64,000 bases of DNA from Alphaproteobacteria bacterium (GTDB lineage: Bacteria; Pseudomonadota; Alphaproteobacteria; Ferrovibrionales; Ferrovibrionaceae), in assembly GCA_018336035.1 (NCBI GenBank), contig JAGXRD010000077.1, positions 1 through 64,000 of the forward strand. Direction: 5' to 3'. Below are positions 35,954-43,363 of the stretch, piece after piece. The position numbers and the translations under genes were made by a program. Under the pieces are notes generated by a model. The model had not been told where the DNA came from. It did not search any database and was given only the letters and a program-made list of their open reading frames with translations. The first letter of the stretch is position 1, and every line of letters starts with the position of its first letter.

Positions 35954-35987
35954 ACCGCGTAATTATTTTAATTGAGGCCAGTCTCTG

Positions 35988-36791
35988 ATGAATTCCGCAG
36001 AAACGACCGCGTCCCAGCATTTTGACCTGAGCCGGTTTCCCGACCTGCTGAAAGGCGATATCGCCATTGTCACTGGTGCAGCCCAGGGCAATGGCGCCGC
36101 GATTGCAATTGGCCTGGCCCAGTGTGGCGCAAAGATTGCCGTGGTTGACCGCGATGCCGACAAGCTCGCCGGAACAGTGGATGCTATCAAGGCCAACGGT
36201 GGACAGGCAGCGGCCTATCATCTCGATGTCGCAGACTTGGCGGCGTGCCAGAAGCTTGCTGGCGACGTGCAGCGCGACCTCGGTTACGCATCTGTCCTGG
36301 TGAACAATGCAGGCATTGTGCGCCGGGTGGGCGTCGAGGAAGACGGCTTCATCGCCTCGGTCCATGACCAGTTTACCGTCAATACACTCGGCTCGGCTCA
36401 CCTCGTGAAGGCTTTCCTGTCCCAGCTCACGGCAACCAAGGGCCGCATAATCAATATCGGTTCCATTGCCAGCTTTGCCGCTACGACTGGCGGCATTGGC
36501 TATGGGGCATCGAAGGGTGCAGTCCTGATGATGACCAAGACTATGGCGGCCGAACTGGCGCCGCTCGGCATCCGCGTGAATGGTGTTGCGCCCGGCCTGA
36601 TGATTACGCCCATGACTGCACCGACACGGAACAAGCCAGAGGCAGTTCGCCAGTACATGGACCACATCCCGATGAAGCGGTTCGGTGATGCTGGTGAGCT
36701 GATTGGCCCGATCCTGTTCCTGGCATCCCAGCTCTCGTCCTACGTCACCGGTGTCATGCTCCCTGTGGACGGCGGCTACCTTATTGTCTGA
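35988..36791 (+). CDS. Short-chain dehydrogenase/reductase (SDR 2)
   Basis: A 267-residue classical SDR with TGAAQGNG in the N-terminal Rossmann motif, VVDRD after beta-2, NNAG in LVNNAGIV, catalytic Ser in NIGSIASF and YGASKGA, and C-terminal SSYVTGVMLPVDGG. It is the nearest relative of SDR 1 in the window: both have an N-terminal extension of about 25 residues and share the TGAAQGNGAAIA string. The duplicate probably acts on a related or stereoisomeric intermediate. It is 34 bp after mhaB and 26 bp before SDR 3. Confidence 0.92.
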   Translation: MNSAETTASQHFDLSRFPDLLKGDIAIVTGAAQGNGAAIAIGLAQCGAKIAVVDRDADKLAGTVDAIKANGGQAAAYHLDVADLAACQKLAGDVQRDLGYASVLVNNAGIVRRVGVEEDGFIASVHDQFTVNTLGSAHLVKAFLSQLTATKGRIINIGSIASFAATTGGIGYGASKGAVLMMTKTMAAELAPLGIRVNGVAPGLMITPMTAPTRNKPEAVRQYMDHIPMKRFGDAGELIGPILFLASQLSSYVTGVMLPVDGGYLIV

Positions 36792-36817
36792 CCCGACAGC
36801 CGGATTTGGAGACCAGA

Positions 36818-37567
36818 ATGACCAAGAAGGTAGTTCTCGTTACTGGCGGTAGTCGCGGCATCGGCCGAAGCATCGCGCTTATGGCGAGTTCGGAAGGCTG
36901 GGCGGTGGGCGTGAACTACACGTCTGACTCCAAGGCCGCCGACGAGGTTGTGGCAAAAATTAAGGCAGGTGGCGGTGAGGCTATCGCCGTCAAAGCCGAC
37001 GTTTCCAAGGAAACGGACGTCATCGCCATGTTCGATGAGGTCACCAACAAGCTCGGCGCGCTCACAGGATATGTCGGTAATGCCGGTATCAACCTGCCGC
37101 GGTCGAACCTGGTCGACATGACGGCCGAACGCATGACCCGCATCTTCTCGGTGAATACTATCGGCGCCTATATCTGCGTCCGCGAAGCCGCGCGCCGGAT
37201 GGGAGTGTCCCAAGGCGGCAAGGGCGGCGTCATCGTCAACGTTTCCTCGGTAGCAGCTCGCATGGGTTCACCGAATGAATATGTGGACTACGCTGGTTCC
37301 AAGGCTGCCATTGACGCCATGACCCTTGGTCTTTCCAAGGAGCTGGGGCCCGACGGTATCCGCGTGAATGCAGTGCGTCCTGGTCTGATTGAGACGGAAA
37401 TCCATATCGCCGCTGGCGACCCGGACCGCGTTGCCCGATCGGCATCCGCCATTCCATTGGGCCGTGCTGGCTCGCCCGATGAGGTCGCCCAGGCCGTCGT
37501 ATGGCTTCTGAGCGACAAGGCGTCCTATGTGAATGGCGCGCTGGTCGATGTCGGAGGTGGTCGCTGA
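36818..37567 (+). CDS. Short-chain dehydrogenase/reductase (SDR 3, FabG-like)
   Basis: A 249-residue SDR of the FabG-like type: LVTGGSRGIGRSIALMA, YVGNAGINLP, NVSSVAARMG, YAGSKAA, and VNGALVDVGGGR at the end. It is less similar to SDR 1 and SDR 2 than they are to each other. The GGSRGIGR motif is typical of NADP-preferring reductases. The ATG at 36818 follows TTGGAGACC. Its stop shares a base with the next start. Confidence 0.92.
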   Translation: MTKKVVLVTGGSRGIGRSIALMASSEGWAVGVNYTSDSKAADEVVAKIKAGGGEAIAVKADVSKETDVIAMFDEVTNKLGALTGYVGNAGINLPRSNLVDMTAERMTRIFSVNTIGAYICVREAARRMGVSQGGKGGVIVNVSSVAARMGSPNEYVDYAGSKAAIDAMTLGLSKELGPDGIRVNAVRPGLIETEIHIAAGDPDRVARSASAIPLGRAGSPDEVAQAVVWLLSDKASYVNGALVDVGGGR

Positions 37568-38232
37568 TGTCGGATGAAATCCGCAGCAAGGGCAAGCGTA
37601 CGAGTCTGCTGGTCCGGCGGCCCGATCTGACTGTGGAGGCGTTCCGCAAACATTGGGCAGGCCCCCATGCAGCCATTGCCACCAGTATGCCTAGAATAGC
37701 CCGCTATACGCAGAACAGAGTGGAAGGTGTAGTATGGATCGCGCCTGGCAACCACGAGCCATACAAAGCCGATGGCATTGTCGAGCTTGAGTTCGAGAGC
37801 GAGCAGGCCATGGCGGAGGCCGGAAAAAGTGAATCTGTCCGGCGCCTGCTGCCGGAGGACGAGCCCAGATTCATGAGTGCCATTACGCTGTGCCAGGTTC
37901 CCGCAGGCGCTCAGCAGATCCGGCCCGGGAACACCAAGGTAATGGTTGCTGCTCGTCTTGCCGATGGCAGAGACATCATGGACCTGTTCGACGTTCTCGC
38001 GACTGCCAAACCACTAGAGGTTTCAGTGGACCCGGTCCTTGGCGCTGCGCACCGAGACGTGCTGGCCTACGAGAAGGAAGAACCTCACGCATTTGCGACG
38101 CTTTGGTTTGAGCCAGAAAGGTCTCTTGCTGGGGTCTTTGGCCCGACATCCGAATGGCAGAAGGCTGCGTCACAGTGTCTGACGCGAGGCACTGCATGGC
38201 TCATCCACCCACTACCGATCATGAATGGATGA
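37567..38232 (+). CDS. EthD-domain protein
   Basis: A 221-residue protein whose first half is an EthD-type dimeric alpha/beta-barrel (TSLLVRRPDLTVEAFRKHWAGPHAAIATSMPRIARYTQN). The HWAGPHA run is diagnostic. The second half (TKVMVAARLADGRDIMDLFD and FATLWFEPE) has the length and spacing of a second, more divergent ferredoxin-like half, giving a tandem arrangement. EthD-type proteins occur in degradation clusters as lactone-forming, decarboxylating or protective proteins, with no single reaction. The start overlaps the SDR 3 stop (TGATG). Confidence 0.82.
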   Translation: MSDEIRSKGKRTSLLVRRPDLTVEAFRKHWAGPHAAIATSMPRIARYTQNRVEGVVWIAPGNHEPYKADGIVELEFESEQAMAEAGKSESVRRLLPEDEPRFMSAITLCQVPAGAQQIRPGNTKVMVAARLADGRDIMDLFDVLATAKPLEVSVDPVLGAAHRDVLAYEKEEPHAFATLWFEPERSLAGVFGPTSEWQKAASQCLTRGTAWLIHPLPIMNG

Positions 38233-38422
38233 ATGGCCGATGACACCCGCAACAGTCGTTTTCAGCGGTAGAGATGCGCATGCGGGAATGCTCATCGCGC
38301 AGAGCAATGCGCGTTTGCGAAATTCGCACCCTTTAGGTAGAAGAAGCGTGGCGCCCACACTGAAAAATAGTTGTCAAAAGCGACGGGACGCATGGCTGAA
38401 TCCACAAACCGACACGGCTTCG

Positions 38423-38884
38423 ATGCAGCAGAATAGCACCACACTCGAACTCGATAATTTCCTCCCCTACCGAATTTCGGTAACGGCCGAAATCGTCTCC
38501 AGGCTGTTTGCCAATCGCTATGAAGAGCGGTTCGGCATAACAATCCCGGAATGGCGAGTTCTGGCTGTCGTTGCTGAGAGCGGCCCGATAACGACGCAGA
38601 ACGTCATCGAGCGTACGCGCATGGACAGAGTCCGTGTCAGCCGCGCGTCAATCAGCCTGACTGAAAGGCAGTTCCTTGAGCGGACGCTGGGCCCGAAGGA
38701 TCAGCGGGCCTTCATCCTGAAACTGTCTCCGCAAGGCCAGGATGTTTACAGCAAGATTGTGCCGCTAGCCTTCGAAATGCAGGACGCGCTGACGGCTTTC
38801 CTGAGTTCGGATGAACGCACGCAACTCTACAGCATCCTGGAAAAGCTCTCCGCTTGTGCTCAACGCATTGAGTCTGGCGAATAG
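38423..38884 (+). CDS. MarR-family regulator
   Basis: A 153-residue full-length MarR protein: N-terminal helix NFLPYRISVTAEIVSRLF, winged helix ITIPEWRVLAVV and MDRVRVSRASISLTERQFLERT, wing DQRAFILKLSPQG, and a complete C-terminal dimerisation helix pair (YSKIVPLAFEMQDALTAFLSSDERTQLYSILEKL). The frame is open further upstream, to 38225, but that extension is not MarR-like, so the ATG at 38423 is used even though its ribosome site is weak. Likely controls the last part of the cassette or stands in for the truncated MarR at the other end. Confidence 0.87.
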   Translation: MQQNSTTLELDNFLPYRISVTAEIVSRLFANRYEERFGITIPEWRVLAVVAESGPITTQNVIERTRMDRVRVSRASISLTERQFLERTLGPKDQRAFILKLSPQGQDVYSKIVPLAFEMQDALTAFLSSDERTQLYSILEKLSACAQRIESGE

Positions 38885-38934
38885 CTGCAGTCGAAAACGT
38901 TACCCGTCGCTAATTCAGTAAGGAAGGCACCCCC

Positions 38935-39891
38935 ATGACAACCAAGAAATTCGCCTCACAGGCAGATCTGGAAGAGAAGAAAGTTACCTTCAGCCAGATT
39001 TCCGAGCACGCCTGGGCCTACACGGCTGAAGGCGACCCGAATACCGGCATCATCATCGGCGACGACGCGGTGCTGGTTGCCGATACCCAGGCAACGCCTG
39101 CGATGGCTGCCGATGTCATTCGCCGCATCCGCGAAGTGACGGACAAGCCCATCAAGTATGTCGTGCTGACGCACTATCACGCCGTCCGCGTGCTTGGCGC
39201 GAGCGCCTACAAGCCGGACCATATCATTGCCAGCCAGGATACCTACGACCTCATCGTGGAGCGTGGTGAGCAGGACAAGGCGAGCGAAATCGGTCGTTTC
39301 CCGCGTCTCTTCCAGAACGTCGAGACTGTGCCGGAAGGCCTGACCTGGCCGACCTTGACTTTCACCGGCAAGATGACCCTCTGGCTTGGCAAGCTTGAGG
39401 TGCAACTGCTGCAGGTCGGCCGCGGCCATACCAAGGGCGACACGATTGTCTGGTTGCCGAAGGAAAAGACGCTTCTGTCCGGCGACCTGGTCGAATTTGA
39501 TGCCACACCCTACGCTGGCGATGCCTATTTCAAGGATTGGCCGCAGACCCTCGATAATCTTGCCGCTCTGAGCCCGAAGGCTCTGTTGCCTGGCCGTGGC
39601 GCTGCCTTGACCACACCGCAAGAGGTGGCCAAGGGTCTCGCCGGTACCCGGTCCTTCATTGCTGACGTCTACGAGAGTGTGAAAGCTGGCGCCGCAGCTG
39701 GTCGCGACCTGAAGGTCGTCTATCAAGAAACGATGGACAAGCTGCGTCCCAAGTATGGCCATTGGGTCATCTTTGACCACTGCATGCCGTTCGACGTTAC
39801 CCGCTGCTATGACGAAGTCACGCAGTATGCCGATCCCCGGATCTGGACCGCTGAACGCGATGTCCAGATGTGGAAGGCGCTGGAAGGCTAA
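38935..39891 (+). CDS. Metallo-beta-lactamase-fold protein with altered metal motif
   Basis: A 318-residue MBL-fold protein following GGAAGGC. The canonical HxHxDH motif is replaced by H80-Y-H82-A-V84-R85 (THYHAVRVLGA), so the Asp and third His of the second metal site are missing. Other ligands are present: H165 in GRGHTKGD, D184 in LLSGDLVEF and a late histidine H282 in IFDHCMPF. A mononuclear site or a non-hydrolytic role is therefore likely. Proteins of this type are found next to MhaA-like hydroxylases. It could process a lactone or thioester intermediate, but no reaction is known. Confidence 0.83.
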   Translation: MTTKKFASQADLEEKKVTFSQISEHAWAYTAEGDPNTGIIIGDDAVLVADTQATPAMAADVIRRIREVTDKPIKYVVLTHYHAVRVLGASAYKPDHIIASQDTYDLIVERGEQDKASEIGRFPRLFQNVETVPEGLTWPTLTFTGKMTLWLGKLEVQLLQVGRGHTKGDTIVWLPKEKTLLSGDLVEFDATPYAGDAYFKDWPQTLDNLAALSPKALLPGRGAALTTPQEVAKGLAGTRSFIADVYESVKAGAAAGRDLKVVYQETMDKLRPKYGHWVIFDHCMPFDVTRCYDEVTQYADPRIWTAERDVQMWKALEG

Positions 39892-39950
39892 GGACAAGAC
39901 CTTCGCTGCCGGGTTTGCGCACGCGGCCCGGCGGCGGATGGAGTCGAGCC

Positions 39951-40055
39951 TTGAGTATTTCCACCGACTCGACTGAGCGCCGTTTGCTCCTCGTGGTGTT
40001 GGCGGCCTTCAGTGCCATGGCCGCCATGCGCAGCGCCGATCCGATGCTGGTCTAG
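39951..40055 (+). pseudogene. MFS transporter N-terminal fragment
   Basis: Thirty-four codons from a TTG start preceded by GGATGGAG. The peptide STDSTERRLLLVVLAAFSAMAA followed by MRSADPML is the normal beginning of a major-facilitator transporter: a basic turn and first helix, then the conserved Asp-Pro-Met-Leu. It runs into a stop directly after this motif, and the following 130 bp to the tRNA-Gly gene has no transporter sequence in any frame. The gene is truncated by a DNA junction near 40050. In P. putida U a transporter gene (mhaC) accompanies mhaAB. Confidence 0.62.
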
Positions 40056-40187
40056 CTGTCCCGAGAGCTTCATCGTACCGATGTTTCCCCATTGCTTCCC
40101 CCTGTTGAAGAGTACAGCAGGGAAGCAAAGCAACCTTGATAGGCTCGATAGGTCGGCACAAAAATTGAGAGATATCCAGGAGAAATT
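40056..40187. other. Junction segment between cassette edge and tRNA-Gly
   Basis: 132 bp with no gene. It starts at the break in the MFS fragment and ends at the CCA end of tRNA-Gly, which is where a tRNA-targeting ICE would have its attachment site. No integrase, inverted repeat of note or second copy of the tRNA 3' end is recognisable in it. Confidence 0.5.
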
Positions 40188-40262
40188 TGGAGCGGGCGAA
40201 GGGATTCGAACCCTCGACCCCAACCTTGGCAAGGTTGTGCTCTACCCCTGAGCTACGCCCGC
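40188..40262 (-). tRNA. tRNA-Gly (anticodon GCC)
   Basis: Read on the minus strand: acceptor stem GCGGGCG/CGCCCGC, D-arm AGCTCAGGGGTAGAGC, anticodon loop with GCC in CCTTGCCAAGG, T-arm GAGGGTTCGAATCCCTT-type, discriminator T and an encoded CCA (40188-40190). 75 nt including CCA. Its 3' end faces the ICE and catabolic block, as expected if it is the integration site. Confidence 0.97.
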
Positions 40263-40355
40263 TCGGCGCCGGTGATACCGGTAAGGCCGGCTGAGCCGGC
40301 GACGTTCTGGCCGGAGCCGAACGACCAACCGGCGGGGTGCCGGTTGCAGGCGCGC

Positions 40356-40383
40356 ACTATACCCAGCCGAAACCCCGATGCAA
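40356..40383 (-). promoter_or_regulatory. Sigma-70-like promoter of tRNA-Gly
   Basis: On the minus strand: TTGCAT, 16-base spacer, TATAGT. This places the start of transcription roughly 85 bases ahead of the tRNA 5' end, with a hairpin CAACCGGC/GCCGGTTG (40326-40346) in the leader. Confidence 0.6.
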
Positions 40384-40505
40384 GCGTCTCGTGACACAAA
40401 ATCAGGGCTAAAAGAGGTGTGGGGCCAAGGGGTTCCGAGACCCCGGACGACAGGGCCAAGCGGCTGGGGAATCTCGGCTTATTTCGGCCGGGTCGGGGAA
40501 ACCCC

Positions 40506-40534
40506 TTGCGCCCCGGGGAGGGCTCCTGTATCTG
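40506..40534 (+). promoter_or_regulatory. Sigma-70-like promoter of tRNA-Glu
   Basis: TTGCGC, 17-base spacer, TATCTG, ending 36 bases upstream of the mature 5' end of tRNA-Glu. Spacing is ideal but the -10 box is a weak match. Confidence 0.45.
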
Positions 40535-40570
40535 GTGCGACCTCGCGCGGGCCGGTTCCCGCGCATATGG

Positions 40571-40646
40571 GTCCCCATCGTCTAGAGGCCCAGGACGGCG
40601 CCCTCTCACGGCGCAAACCGGGGTTCGAATCCCCGTGGGGACGCCA
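40571..40646 (+). tRNA. tRNA-Glu (anticodon CTC)
   Basis: 76 nt with encoded CCA. Acceptor stem GTCCCCA/TGGGGAC, discriminator G, D-arm TCGTCTAGAGGCCCAGGA, anticodon loop CTCTCAC giving CTC, T-arm CCGGGGTTCGAATCCCCG. Typical bacterial glutamate tRNA. Confidence 0.96.
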
Positions 40647-40741
40647 AACTTTTCTCGAAATCTCGGTAACTACGTCATCGCTATGTTTGAGGCGTTGATG
40701 TGCTTTGTCGGGATATTCCGGCTTCTGTGCATGCTTTTAGT

Positions 40742-42280
40742 TCATGGCTTTGCGGGTGGCTTGGTGCTTTCATCCCATGCCTGCTTGATAAGCCGCACAA
40801 GCCAGCGTGAGAGGAGGCCGCCGCGAGGAGCATCCGCAATATCATTGGTTGCCTGCTCGCGCGGGTTAAACAAGAGGCGCTCGAAAGCGGCTGCCGTCAT
40901 AGCTTTAACATGATCGTCAGCATCCTTCGCGGCGGCCGTCTCTTTGAAGCCGGGTAATGATGCCGCAACCGTCTTCTTAAAGATGTATAGCTCCCGAACC
41001 GCATACAGCGCCCTGTAACGGCGCCCGAAGAAAAGCACCAAGATAAGTACAGGCGCGATTATTGCGATCCTCACGGCTACGGCACCGAGGATATAGGCCC
41101 CGGCAGATGCTCCGGTGAGGCCGTTGGGCATCGAGAAGACGTTGAGCGATGGATAGAAGATCGGAATGACGAAGAAGATCGTCGCGATCCAAGCGGCAAG
41201 CGCGACAATGGACCACACAAATCGCGACATCGTGCTTTTCAGGGGCTCGTCCAGCTCCTTCGCAGAGGTTGCGAAGCTCGACGAAAGCCCCTGTGCGGTG
41301 CCCCACTGTAAGGCGTCCTTGGCGTTGGATATAATGGTATCGGCAGTGGCGTTATGGGTCTGGAGAGATTTAACCAGTGCCGCAAGTTCGTCAGAGCGCG
41401 TCTTGATCAGCGTATCGAGTGCCTGCTTGCCCTCGGCGAACTGCTTGTTGCGTTCGGCAAGCTGCGCGTCAAATTCAGCGAACGTCTTTTGATATGCCTC
41501 GACCTGGCCCTTCAAGGTCTGAGCTTGCGCGGCCACCGCCTCGATTTCGCGTAGCAGCTTGTTCGATTGCTCAAGGTCCGCATTGATCTTGACGACCGTC
41601 TCATCTGTAGCCTGCTTACTCGCAGCAGTACTTGCCGCATTCTCTGCAGCGAGCCGCGCATCCTCTACAGCAGTGTTTGCCGCTGCCTTAATCTTCTTGA
41701 GGTGATCGGCTGCTTCTTGTCGCGCCTTCGTTAACGCGCCGAGCGTTTCTTCTACTCCCGCCACGGCGCCCGCAAATGCGTCGTAGCTCTCAGGCGATAT
41801 GATCGACAGGATTCGATGAGCGCGGTCTAGGGCCGCGTCAGTTGCCGTGCGGATGTTTTGATAGGTGTCTGCTAGGTTGGTCGCGATCTGGCCGTTCTGC
41901 GACTGGATCGTGAAGCCGCTAGAGTCGATAGTGCCGAACCCACCATGATCCTTGATCACGTCTCTTATGTGGTTCAGCAGATTGGTCAGCGTCTCCGCTA
42001 CCCGGCCGACCTCCTTAGGCAGCCCGGCCAGGTGATTGACTGGCACAAGGCTGAGCGCCTTATCCGTGGCGGTGGTAATGCCCTCGACCAGTCCGATCAC
42101 GGCGTGAATCTTGGCATGAGCCCCGGCGATGGATGGGCTATCAGGACCCATCGGGGCCTCCAAGTCCACCTTCGCCCCACCGGCCGCCTCAATGCCTGTG
42201 ACAGCTTCGAACGTCTTCGCGTTCTGCTCTTTCAACAACGCAAGCTGCGACACCAGCTCGCCGGTCGGTCCAGACGCCAT
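40742..42280 (-). CDS. Coiled-coil protein with two C-terminal membrane helices, unknown
   Basis: A 512-residue protein with no recognised family. Residues about 1-150 are a mixed helical domain; about 150-330 is a long Ala/Gln/Glu-rich coiled coil (for example TEAEDARLAAENAAS-like runs, IKTRSDELAALVKSLQ); two membrane helices follow at about 354-377 (FVWSIVALAAWIATIFFVIP) and 396-422 (YILGAVAVRIAIIAPVLILV), then a basic cytoplasmic tail of 90 residues. Base composition is poorer in GC than the core genes around it. It stands alone, 95 bp from the 3' end of tRNA-Glu, which is typical of a small inserted island. A stress or phage-response membrane protein is possible, but no motif shows it. 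Confidence 0.65.
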   Translation of the reverse strand: MASGPTGELVSQLALLKEQNAKTFEAVTGIEAAGGAKVDLEAPMGPDSPSIAGAHAKIHAVIGLVEGITTATDKALSLVPVNHLAGLPKEVGRVAETLTNLLNHIRDVIKDHGGFGTIDSSGFTIQSQNGQIATNLADTYQNIRTATDAALDRAHRILSIISPESYDAFAGAVAGVEETLGALTKARQEAADHLKKIKAAANTAVEDARLAAENAASTAASKQATDETVVKINADLEQSNKLLREIEAVAAQAQTLKGQVEAYQKTFAEFDAQLAERNKQFAEGKQALDTLIKTRSDELAALVKSLQTHNATADTIISNAKDALQWGTAQGLSSSFATSAKELDEPLKSTMSRFVWSIVALAAWIATIFFVIPIFYPSLNVFSMPNGLTGASAGAYILGAVAVRIAIIAPVLILVLFFGRRYRALYAVRELYIFKKTVAASLPGFKETAAAKDADDHVKAMTAAAFERLLFNPREQATNDIADAPRGGLLSRWLVRLIKQAWDESTKPPAKP

Positions 42281-42522
42281 GTTTCTCTCCCTGCGCCGCT
42301 GCCACAGCGCCCTGCCATTGAATACAATGGGGGGACTTCAGGCGCAATTCAGCGCGGCATGAATGGTCCGCATACGTGTGCATGTCGCGGCACTGCAATG
42401 CAAGGTCGCCATGCGTGACTTAGATGTGTGCTGCCTACCGCTATGCATATGCTGTGGCTTGTTGCCGACCGCAAAGGCCTCGATGTGCTGACCTGACGCG
42501 GTCGGCCTCCGCTTAAAACCAC
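42281..42522. other. Intergenic region, nothing recognised
   Basis: 242 bp upstream of the coiled-coil gene and downstream of the methyltransferase gene. No RNA, repeat or conserved frame seen. Confidence 0.5.
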
Positions 42523-43326
42523 TCACCCCACGCGGCGGGCGATGATCTCCATGCCGACGCGATAGCGCTGGCTGATCGTGTAATGCAGCGGCTGGAAGCC
42601 GTGGTCTTCCAGCAACTGATACAGCCTGGCGCGGCCGAAATTGTGGAAATGCTCCAGCTCGGCCCAGTAGGGATTGGCCTGCTGCGCCGTCAGGGCGCGC
42701 CACAGCGGGCAATCCGCATTCGGCATCGACAGGAACAGAATGCCATCCGGCCGCAGCAGGCGATGCGCCGCCGCCAGTCCCGCTTTGGGATAAGGCATAT
42801 GCTCCAGCACATCGGCCATGCTGATCACGGCATAGCGGCCCGGCTGGTCGAACTGCGTGATGTCGATGCAATGGCCTTCGATGCCGGCGCTGATCAGCCG
42901 CTGGACGTTGTCGCGCCGCAGATCGGCACCCACCGGCGTGAAGCCGTATTCCATCGCCGTGAACAGCAGCGAGGCATTGCCGAAGCCGACATCGAGCCAC
43001 ACGCCGTCCGGCCCAGGCCCAGCACCTGGGCCGGCCACATGGCGCGCCACACGTTCCACGATCGGCGCAAACACGATGCGCTGTTTCTCCATGTCCCAGC
43101 CGACTGACTGGTAGTCCAGCACGCGCGAGAAGATCACCTCGTTGGCCGCGTCGGTGAAATAGCCCTCGGTGAAGACATGGCCGCAGCCGGCGCAGGCCAT
43201 CCAGGACATGGTCGGTTCCAGGATGGGATTATACAGCGGATGCTGCGTGCAGTTCGCCTCTACGATCTTGCTGAAGCTGCGCGAGGCGCAGAGCGGGCAG
43301 GTCTCGTAGGGGATGCGGGAGGTCAC
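42523..43326 (-). CDS. Class I SAM-dependent methyltransferase with zinc-ribbon start
   Basis: A 267-residue protein. The N-terminus has a four-cysteine ribbon (CPLC at residues 10-13 and CAGC about 35 residues later). The methyltransferase fold follows: VWLDVGFGNASLLFTAMEYGFTPVGADL (motif I), ISMADVLEHMPYP and LLRPDGILFLSMPN. Such zinc-ribbon methyltransferases act on sugars, lipids or unknown small molecules; the substrate cannot be told. It is 37 bp downstream of the Lrp/AsnC gene on the same strand. Confidence 0.85.
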   Translation of the reverse strand: MTSRIPYETCPLCASRSFSKIVEANCTQHPLYNPILEPTMSWMACAGCGHVFTEGYFTDAANEVIFSRVLDYQSVGWDMEKQRIVFAPIVERVARHVAGPGAGPGPDGVWLDVGFGNASLLFTAMEYGFTPVGADLRRDNVQRLISAGIEGHCIDITQFDQPGRYAVISMADVLEHMPYPKAGLAAAHRLLRPDGILFLSMPNADCPLWRALTAQQANPYWAELEHFHNFGRARLYQLLEDHGFQPLHYTISQRYRVGMEIIARRVG

Positions 43327-43363
43327 GGGCGTTCAGCCTGGCGACGTGGCACGCGCGTGCGAC

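Larger units (their letters stand above)
40263..40570. other. Intergenic region between the two divergent tRNA genes
   Basis: 308 bp without a protein gene. It contains the two back-to-back tRNA promoters and GC-rich hairpins such as CAACCGGC/GCCGGTTG. Nothing else is seen. Confidence 0.6.

Noticed and set aside
38225-38422. 66-codon N-terminal extension of the MarR gene at 38423.
   Set aside because: The extension has no MarR similarity and the MarR fold begins normally after the ATG at 38423.
21362-40065. A shared 9-mer TGTCCCGAG at 21362-21370 and 40057-40065 flanking the cassette, as a possible target-site duplication.
   Set aside because: It does not sit exactly at either gene break (the left copy is more than 50 bp outside), and a 9-base match between two flanks of this size is not rare enough to be convincing.
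40188-40262. A second copy of the tRNA-Gly 3' end elsewhere in the window as attL.
   Set aside because: None was found by eye; if the ICE uses this site the other copy should be left of the window.
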